NCBI RefSeq assembly: GCF_002117445.1
Contig: NZ_CP019937.1
Coordinates: 342,001-406,000 of the forward strand
From: Ketogulonicigenium robustum
GTDB taxonomy: Bacteria; Pseudomonadota; Alphaproteobacteria; Rhodobacterales; Rhodobacteraceae
Direction of reading: 5' to 3'
Length of the DNA stretch: 64,000 nucleotides
Positions 58,784 through 64,000 of this stretch are shown here, piece by piece. Made by a program: the position numbers and the translations under genes. The number at the start of each line of letters is the position of its first letter. Position 1 is the stretch's first letter. The notes beneath the pieces are model-generated. The model did not search any database. It had not been told where the DNA came from and saw only the letters and a program-made list of their open reading frames with translations.

Positions 58784-61342
58784 CTACTGCTCTAGCAGGC
58801 GGCGCAGGTAGTCCAGTTCTTGCTGGGCGCGTTCGCGTTCGCCCGCGCGGCGGCGCAGCTCGTTCAGGATGTCCTCGGCGCGGCGGGGGCCGTTTTCGTC
58901 GGGCAGCACGTTTTCCTGATTTCCCTGCGGGCCACCCGCGCCGCCGCCGCGCCCCAGCGGGTCGTTGCGTTCGGGGCTGCTGGCCGAGGGATTCTCGTCC
59001 GTCTGCGACAGCGGGCCTTCGCCTTGCGCGTCATTCATGGCGTCACGCAGGGCTTGCATCCCCTCGCGCAATGCGTCGAGGGCGGCGCCTTGCTGGTCAA
59101 TCGCGCCGGGCAGGTCGCCATTCTGCAGTGCCGTTTCGGCGTTGTCCATCGCCTCGCCTGCGCGCCCCAATGCATCCTCGGCAGCCTCGGCCGAGGGGCC
59201 GGATAGCTGGGGCAACCCGTCTTGCAGGGCATCCAGTTGCGCGCGCAGGGCGCGCTGCGCTTGGCGCAGGGTGTCGGTGTTTTGGTCGCCAGACTCGGAA
59301 CCCGCGCCAGCACCCTCGTCTTCGCCCGGTTGCGGGCTAGCGCCATCGCCCTGTTGGTCTTGCTGTTCGTCCGCACTTTCGTCGCCCTCACCTTGCGGGT
59401 CGGGGGCGTTCCCACGGCTGTCGCCTTGCGTCGGACCGCCGGGCGGGGTATTGCGGTTACGGCCGAATTCTTCCTGCATCTGACGGAAGGTCTCGTCGGC
59501 CAAGCCTTGCTGGTTGCGCAGCGTGTCTTGCAAGTCTTGCATCGCGCCGCCTTGGCCGTTTCCGTCCCGACTTTCGCCGCCTTCGCCTTCCTGCATTTGC
59601 AGGTTTTCCAGCAGCTCGTTCAACTGGCGCATCAGGTCGGCGGCTTCGGCCATGCGGCCTTCGTTCATCAATTCCTGGATACGGTCCATCAGGGCCTGAA
59701 TCTGGTCCTGTGTGACGGTCTGGGTCTCGCCTTCCTCGCGCGGGGGGCGGTCGAGGGTGGATTCGCCGGGCGTCATGTTCTGGGCCAGCATGTCCAGATA
59801 GTCCTCGGTCGCGGCGCGCAGTTCGTCCATCAACTCTTGGATCTCGGCCTCGGATGCGCCGCTGCGCATCGCCTCGTCCAGCCGCTCTTGCGCGCGGCGC
59901 AGGCGGGCGCGGGCGTCGGCAAGGGCGCCTTCCTCAAACTGCATGGCGATTTCCCATAGCAGTTGGGTCACTTCGGGGCGGTCTACATCGGGGCGGTCAA
60001 GCAGGCGGATGGCGTATGCCAAACGCAGGCGAGTGTTGCGGTTGGTGATCAGCGTCTCGGGGCGATAGGCGGTGGCGCGCAGCAGCCCCAGCACGCGGCC
60101 CGCGTTCTGCGGTGACCACAGCAGGTCGCGCCGCTGCTCGGCAATGGCGCGCGCCACCGGCTGGAAGAAACGCTTGCCCGGCAGAATCATTTCGATCGCC
60201 TCGGACCGGCCGATCTGGCCTGCGGCGTCCGTCACCTCGGCTTGCACGATGACGGGCAGGCCGGCGAGGGCGGTTTGCGACAATGTGTCGGTGATCGTGC
60301 CCGATACCTCGCGCCGCGCCCCCGAAAACGGCAGCGGCAAATCCAGCACGATCGGCTCTACCCCCTCGGGCGCGGTGGCAAGGCCGTGGCGGCGGTCGAT
60401 CTTGTTCAGATCGAGCGTGATCGTCACATGCCCGCCGGTGATTGCGTAGTCGTCCAGCGCGGTGAAGGGCCATTCGAACTGGCCATCGGCGGTCGCTTTG
60501 CGGTCTGGCAGCAGTGTGATTTCGGGGGGCTGGTCGGGCAGCATGCCGACATCCCATTCGGCGCCGGGGGCCCCGTTGATGATCAGCGTGCCATCTTGCG
60601 CGACGGTGAACACTTGCTCGGGCGCCTGCGCATCGGCCTGCGGCGCGGCGACCGTTTGTTCGACGGATAGCACATGCTGAGTGTCATACAGGTTCAACTG
60701 GATACGCGTGCCCTCGGGCAGATCCAGCGAGCCTTCGGGTTGGTCACCCAGATAAAGCGTCGGCAGGCCGGTGAACCCGGGCGGAATCGCCCAACCTTCC
60801 CAGCTGGCGATATCGGCCGGAAGGCCGGTGAAATCGGGGGCGGGGGGCGGCGCCAGCGCGCTGCGTTGGCCGAAAACGGCGGCAACAACCAGCGCGATCA
60901 GCGCCATGTAGCGCAGGCCGAAGGAATCGGATTTGGCGACATCGAAATGCGGGGCAACCGCGCGCGCGCCGCCTGCGGTGCGGATCATGCGCCGAATATG
61001 CGCGTGCCACAGCGCGGTAGCCTGCGGGTCGTCCGTGCCCGTCGCTTGACTGTCGAGCAGCGTCGCCAGCGGCTGCCCCGCCATCGTCGCATCCAACCGG
61101 TCGATGACTTGGCGCGGCGTCGGGTGGCGGTAGTGCCGCGCGCCCCATGCCGCCAAGCCTGCAGTTACCGCTGCGCCTGCGCCCAGAACCCCCCATAATC
61201 CGCCGCCCGACACCCAGCCCGACAGGGTCAGCGCGGTGGTGCTGGCCAGTGCCACCCATGCCGGCCAGAACGCGCGTGCGCCGCGTTCCAGCACCATGGC
61301 TGCTTTGGTCAGGCGAAAGGGGCGGTCCAGCCCAGCGTCCAA
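58784..61342 (-). CDS. DUF4175 / TIGR02302 family large membrane protein
   Basis: An 852-residue protein from a TTG start. The N-terminal third has two or three membrane helices (FWPAWVALASTTALTLSGW, GVLGAGAAVTAGLAAW, YMALIALVVAAVFGQ). The middle is a beta-rich periplasmic part with PDFTGLPADIASWEGWAIPPGFTG. The C-terminal 350 residues are very rich in Gln, Glu, Asp and Gly with predicted coiled coils (ARLRRAQERLDEAMRSG, MDRIQELMNEGRMAEAADLM) and end in a basic segment LLEQ. Function unknown. A strong AGGAG eight bases before a CTG at 61414 suggests that translation may begin 24 codons earlier. Confidence 0.8.
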   Translation of the reverse strand: MDAGLDRPFRLTKAAMVLERGARAFWPAWVALASTTALTLSGWVSGGGLWGVLGAGAAVTAGLAAWGARHYRHPTPRQVIDRLDATMAGQPLATLLDSQATGTDDPQATALWHAHIRRMIRTAGGARAVAPHFDVAKSDSFGLRYMALIALVVAAVFGQRSALAPPPAPDFTGLPADIASWEGWAIPPGFTGLPTLYLGDQPEGSLDLPEGTRIQLNLYDTQHVLSVEQTVAAPQADAQAPEQVFTVAQDGTLIINGAPGAEWDVGMLPDQPPEITLLPDRKATADGQFEWPFTALDDYAITGGHVTITLDLNKIDRRHGLATAPEGVEPIVLDLPLPFSGARREVSGTITDTLSQTALAGLPVIVQAEVTDAAGQIGRSEAIEMILPGKRFFQPVARAIAEQRRDLLWSPQNAGRVLGLLRATAYRPETLITNRNTRLRLAYAIRLLDRPDVDRPEVTQLLWEIAMQFEEGALADARARLRRAQERLDEAMRSGASEAEIQELMDELRAATEDYLDMLAQNMTPGESTLDRPPREEGETQTVTQDQIQALMDRIQELMNEGRMAEAADLMRQLNELLENLQMQEGEGGESRDGNGQGGAMQDLQDTLRNQQGLADETFRQMQEEFGRNRNTPPGGPTQGDSRGNAPDPQGEGDESADEQQDQQGDGASPQPGEDEGAGAGSESGDQNTDTLRQAQRALRAQLDALQDGLPQLSGPSAEAAEDALGRAGEAMDNAETALQNGDLPGAIDQQGAALDALREGMQALRDAMNDAQGEGPLSQTDENPSASSPERNDPLGRGGGAGGPQGNQENVLPDENGPRRAEDILNELRRRAGERERAQQELDYLRRLLEQ

Positions 61343-61427
61343 TGCCAGCAGCGCCCTGATGGGTTCAGGGCGGCGTGCGTGGCGGTCGGCTTTGCTGGTG
61401 CGCTTGGCGAACAGGGCGTCGTCTCCT

Positions 61428-62687
61428 TCAAAGCCACGCGGGAATGGTATCGCGGGCGATCATCTCCTCATAGCTGGGACGGGCGCGGATAACTGCGAAT
61501 TGATCGCCGTTGACCAGCACCTCGGGCACCAGCGGGCGCGAGTTATATTCCGACGCCATAACCGCACCATAGGCCCCCGCTGATCGGAATGCCACAAGAT
61601 CACCCGCCTGTTGGGGCGCCATGGCACGTCCCCGCGCAAAGGTGTCGCCGGTTTCGCAAACAGGGCCTACCACGTCATAAATCGCGCTAGGGTCTTTGGA
61701 CTCGACCAGCGGTATGATGTCGTGGTGCGCCTCGTACATCGCGGGGCGGATCAGGTCGTTCATCGCGGCGTCGACGATCAGGAAGCGGCGATCCTCGCCC
61801 TCTTTCAGGTAGATCACGCGGCTGACCAGTACGCCCGCGTTGCCCGAAATCAGACGACCCGGTTCGATCTCGATCTCGACATCCAGATGGCCCAGCGTTT
61901 CCTTGACCATCGCGCCATATTCCGACGGCAGCGGCGGGGCGTTGTTGTCGCGCGAATAGGGGATGCCAAGGCCGCCGCCCAGATCCAGACGGCGGATGGC
62001 GTGGCCGTCGGCGCGCAGTACCTCGGTCAATTCGGCGACTTTGGTATAGGCGGCGCGGAAGGGTGCAAGTTCGGTCAGTTGCGAGCCGATGTGCACGTCG
62101 ATCCCGACGACATCGATACCGGGCAGGCCCGCCGCATAGGCATACACCGCCCGCGCGCGCGAGATAGGGATGCCAAACTTGTTTTCCGACTTGCCTGTCG
62201 CAATCTTGGCGTGGGTGTGTGCGTCGACATCGGGGTTCACGCGCACGGCGATGGGGGCGGTCAGGCCCAGCTCGGTCGCGATGGCGGAAATCGCGTCCAG
62301 CTCGGGCTCGCTTTCCACGTTGAACTGGCGGATGCCGCCTTGCAAGGTAGTGCGGATTTCCTCGGCTGTCTTGCCGACGCCGGAAAACACGATGCGGTCA
62401 CCGGGTACGCCCGCCGCCTTGGCGCGCAGGTATTCCCCCAGACTGACGACATCCATCCCCGCGCCCAGATCGCCCAGCGTCTTCAGCACAGCAATGTTCG
62501 AGTTTGATTTGACGGCAAAGCAGACCAGATGGGGCAGGCCCGCCAGTGCGTCGTCGAACAGCTTGAAATGGCGCTGCAGCGTCGCTGTCGAATAGACGTA
62601 AACAGGCGTGCCAACGGCTTGCGCGATATCTGACAAGCGCACGTTTTCGGCGCAAAGCGGGCCGTCGCGATAGGTGAAATGGTCCAT
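61428..62687 (-). CDS. lysA: Diaminopimelate decarboxylase
   Basis: A 419-residue PLP enzyme converting meso-diaminopimelate to lysine. PLP lysine in CFAVKSNSN near residue 57-65, SLGEYLRAKAAG near 82, the GIDVHIGSQL site near 200, glycine-rich RRLDLGGGLGIPY near 238, and PVCETGD near 350 with the conserved Cys contributed across the dimer. AAGGGACCATC precedes the ATG. The DUF4175 gene begins 13 bases or less after the stop if its CTG start is used. The small lipoprotein gene and argH precede it on the same strand. Confidence 0.96.
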   Translation of the reverse strand: MDHFTYRDGPLCAENVRLSDIAQAVGTPVYVYSTATLQRHFKLFDDALAGLPHLVCFAVKSNSNIAVLKTLGDLGAGMDVVSLGEYLRAKAAGVPGDRIVFSGVGKTAEEIRTTLQGGIRQFNVESEPELDAISAIATELGLTAPIAVRVNPDVDAHTHAKIATGKSENKFGIPISRARAVYAYAAGLPGIDVVGIDVHIGSQLTELAPFRAAYTKVAELTEVLRADGHAIRRLDLGGGLGIPYSRDNNAPPLPSEYGAMVKETLGHLDVEIEIEPGRLISGNAGVLVSRVIYLKEGEDRRFLIVDAAMNDLIRPAMYEAHHDIIPLVESKDPSAIYDVVGPVCETGDTFARGRAMAPQQAGDLVAFRSAGAYGAVMASEYNSRPLVPEVLVNGDQFAVIRARPSYEEMIARDTIPAWL

Positions 62688-62696
62688 GATGGTCCC

Positions 62697-62810
62697 TTAT
62701 CGGCCAATGCCGACGGTTGCGGATTGGCTTGGGGGCGGGGCGATGGGGTCGCCCGCGCGTCCGCAAGCCGCGGTGGCCAGCAGCAGCCCGATCAGCAGGG
62801 CGGCCCTCAC
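62697..62810 (-). CDS. 37-residue lipoprotein between argH and lysA (LptM/YifL-like)
   Basis: A tiny gene starting with GTG whose first bases overlap the argH stop codon (GTGA). GGAAGG lies seven bases before it, inside argH. The product has a classic lipoprotein signal ([16 protein letters not shown]) with the lipid-carrying Cys at residue 16, then a short hydrophilic tail rich in Pro, Ser and Gln. Small lipoproteins in the argH-lysA gap are seen in many proteobacteria; the E. coli one, LptM/YifL, helps the LptDE translocon mature. Sequence similarity in the tail is too small to prove the same role. Confidence 0.7.
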   Translation of the reverse strand: MRAALLIGLLLATAACGRAGDPIAPPPSQSATVGIGR

Positions 62811-64000
62811 AGCAGGCCCTTCCAGCGGGCGATCTGCGCGCGGACATTCGACGGTGCCGTGCCGCCGTACGACGTGCGGCTGGCGACCGAATTCTGCACC
62901 CCCAGCACGTCGAACACATCGGCGCGAATGCCGGCGTGGACACTTTGCATATCGGCCAACGTCAAATCGGGCAGGTCACAGCCCTTGCTTTCGGCCAGCG
63001 CGACCAGCGTGCCCGTCACGTGGTGGGCATCACGGAAGGGCAGGTTCAATTCGCGCACCAGCCAGTCGGCCAGATCGGTCGCGGTCGAAAAGCCGGTCGC
63101 TGCGGCTTTTTCCATAACGTCGCGGTTGGCAGTCATGTCGGTAATCATGCCGGTCATTGCGGCCAGTGCCAGCAACAGGTTGTCGGATGCGTCGAAGACC
63201 TGTTCTTTGTCCTCTTGCATGTCCTTGGAATAAGTCAGCGGCAGGCCCTTCATCACGGTCATCAGGGCAACGTTCGCGCCCATGATACGGCCGATTTTCG
63301 CGCGGATCAGTTCCGCCGCGTCGGGGTTGCGCTTTTGCGGCATGATCGACGAGCCCGTCGACCAGCGGTCCGACATGCGGACGAAGCGGAATTGTGCGGT
63401 CGACCAGATCACCAGCTCCTCGGCCAGACGCGAAAGGTGCATCGCGCAGATCGAGGCTGCGGCCAGATATTCCAGCGCGAAATCGCGGTCAGATGTCGAA
63501 TCAAGCGAGTTTGCGGTCGGGCGGTCAAAGCCCAAGGCCTCAGCCGTCATGTGGCGGTTGATCGGGAACGAGGTGCCCGCCAGCGCGGCAGCGCCAAGGG
63601 GCGATTCGTTCATCCGCTTGCGCGCATCGGCAAAGCGCGAGCGGTCGCGGGCGAACATTTCCACATAGGCCATCAGGTGGTGGCCCAGCGTCACGGGCTG
63701 CGCGACCTGCAGGTGGGTAAAGCCGGGCATGACCCAGTCGGCGGCAGCCTCGGCCTGCGCCAGCAGCGCCTGAATGATCGCCAGCAGCGCGCCATCGACT
63801 GCGTCGCACTGATCGCGCACCCACAGGCGGAAATCGACGGCCACTTGGTCATTGCGCGAACGGGCGGTGTGCAGGCGGCCAGCGGGTTCGCCGATGATTT
63901 CCTTCAGCCGCGATTCCACGTTCATGTGGATGTCTTCCAGCGCGGTCGAGAAAGCGAACTTTCCGCCCTCGATTTCTGACAATACGGTGAGGAGGCCTTC
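62807..64000 (-). CDS. argH: Argininosuccinate lyase, N-terminus outside window
   Basis: The C-terminal 397 or so residues of argininosuccinate lyase, which splits argininosuccinate into arginine and fumarate. The frame runs off the right edge, reading [13 protein letters not shown] at the border, so roughly the first 65-75 residues are missing. Fumarase-superfamily signature [20 protein letters not shown] near the middle, with the catalytic Ser loop, and [16 protein letters not shown] in the visible N-terminal part. Ends in [11 protein letters not shown]. The stop is coupled to the small lipoprotein gene. Confidence 0.96.
   Translation of the reverse strand, partial: EGLLTVLSEIEGGKFAFSTALEDIHMNVESRLKEIIGEPAGRLHTARSRNDQVAVDFRLWVRDQCDAVDGALLAIIQALLAQAEAAADWVMPGFTHLQVAQPVTLGHHLMAYVEMFARDRSRFADARKRMNESPLGAAALAGTSFPINRHMTAEALGFDRPTANSLDSTSDRDFALEYLAAASICAMHLSRLAEELVIWSTAQFRFVRMSDRWSTGSSIMPQKRNPDAAELIRAKIGRIMGANVALMTVMKGLPLTYSKDMQEDKEQVFDASDNLLLALAAMTGMITDMTANRDVMEKAAATGFSTATDLADWLVRELNLPFRDAHHVTGTLVALAESKGCDLPDLTLADMQSVHAGIRADVFDVLGVQNSVASRTSYGGTAPSNVRAQIARWKGLL

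Noticed and set aside
1-64000. Mobile element, prophage, CRISPR or defence island
   Set aside because: No transposase, integrase, phage structural gene, spacer array or recognised defence gene was seen; content and coding style look uniform.

Overview
This is a G+C-rich, densely packed chromosomal segment from an alphaproteobacterium, most likely order Rhodobacterales (Rhodobacteraceae/Paracoccaceae). Pointers are an aa3-type cytochrome oxidase subunit IV miniprotein, plant-type gshA, pyrB beside a degenerate dihydroorotase, a DUF4175/TIGR02302 protein beside lysA and argH, a DUF465 miniprotein, an ETF-quinone oxidoreductase and an MJ0042 zinc-ribbon gene divergent from ftsEX. A sorbosone-dehydrogenase-like gene would fit Ketogulonicigenium-like relatives, but I do not assign a genus. 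I see no insertion sequence, prophage, CRISPR array, rRNA or tRNA, and no gene-free stretch longer than 300 bases.

Layout. 1-6.3 kb: end of a zinc metallopeptidase gene, then a tandem adaptor-adaptor-RND efflux operon on the minus strand. 6.4-11.6 kb: aldo/keto reductase, a sorbosone-dehydrogenase-like protein and a NitT/TauT-type ABC importer with structured leader RNA. 11.6-15.1 kb: minus-strand methylenetetrahydrofolate-reductase-like, HemY-type protoporphyrinogen oxidase and SBF-like symporter genes. 15.3-17.5 kb: asparaginase and aroA. 17.5-21.1 kb: a sulfate ABC importer operon with a short CysA and an N-terminally extended binding protein. 21.3-24.2 kb: PlsB-like acyltransferase and a RecD-like helicase. 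24.3-27.4 kb: aroQ, an ABC-2 exporter, a 55-residue zinc-ribbon membrane protein and a FolM-like SDR. 27.5-32.5 kb: uvrC, pgsA, moaD, moaE, an EAL protein and a DMT transporter. 32.5-39.1 kb: DUF465, TrmN6-like methyltransferase, polyprenyl synthase, ispE, a TPR protein and ETF-QO. 39.2-47.9 kb: greA, hypotheticals, tsaC/sua5, an OmpA-like protein, ubiA and rsmE. 48-54.1 kb: gshA, plsY, pyrC-like, pyrB, a triple-repeat secreted protein and accA. 54.2-64 kb: murA (frameshifted as given), plsC, ftsX, ftsE, zinc-ribbon protein, DUF4175 protein, lysA, a tiny lipoprotein and argH (cut by the window end).

The content is mainly core metabolism: envelope and lipid synthesis (plsB-like, plsC, plsY, pgsA, accA, murA, ftsEX), quinone and isoprenoid supply (ispE, polyprenyl synthase, ubiA, ETF-QO), amino acid and pyrimidine synthesis, and nutrient uptake. 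Gene coupling is tight, with many ATGA, GTGA or TGATG overlaps, and several convergent genes overlap at their stop codons.

The points most worth attention are a one-base insertion breaking murA exactly at its catalytic-residue codon, a pyrC gene lacking its metal-binding and catalytic residues, a sulfate-binding protein with a translated extension ahead of its signal peptide, a secreted protein made of three DGECDD repeats, a terminator embedded antisense in the next gene, and four miniproteins of 37-55 residues. I did not find a convincing wholly new multi-gene system.
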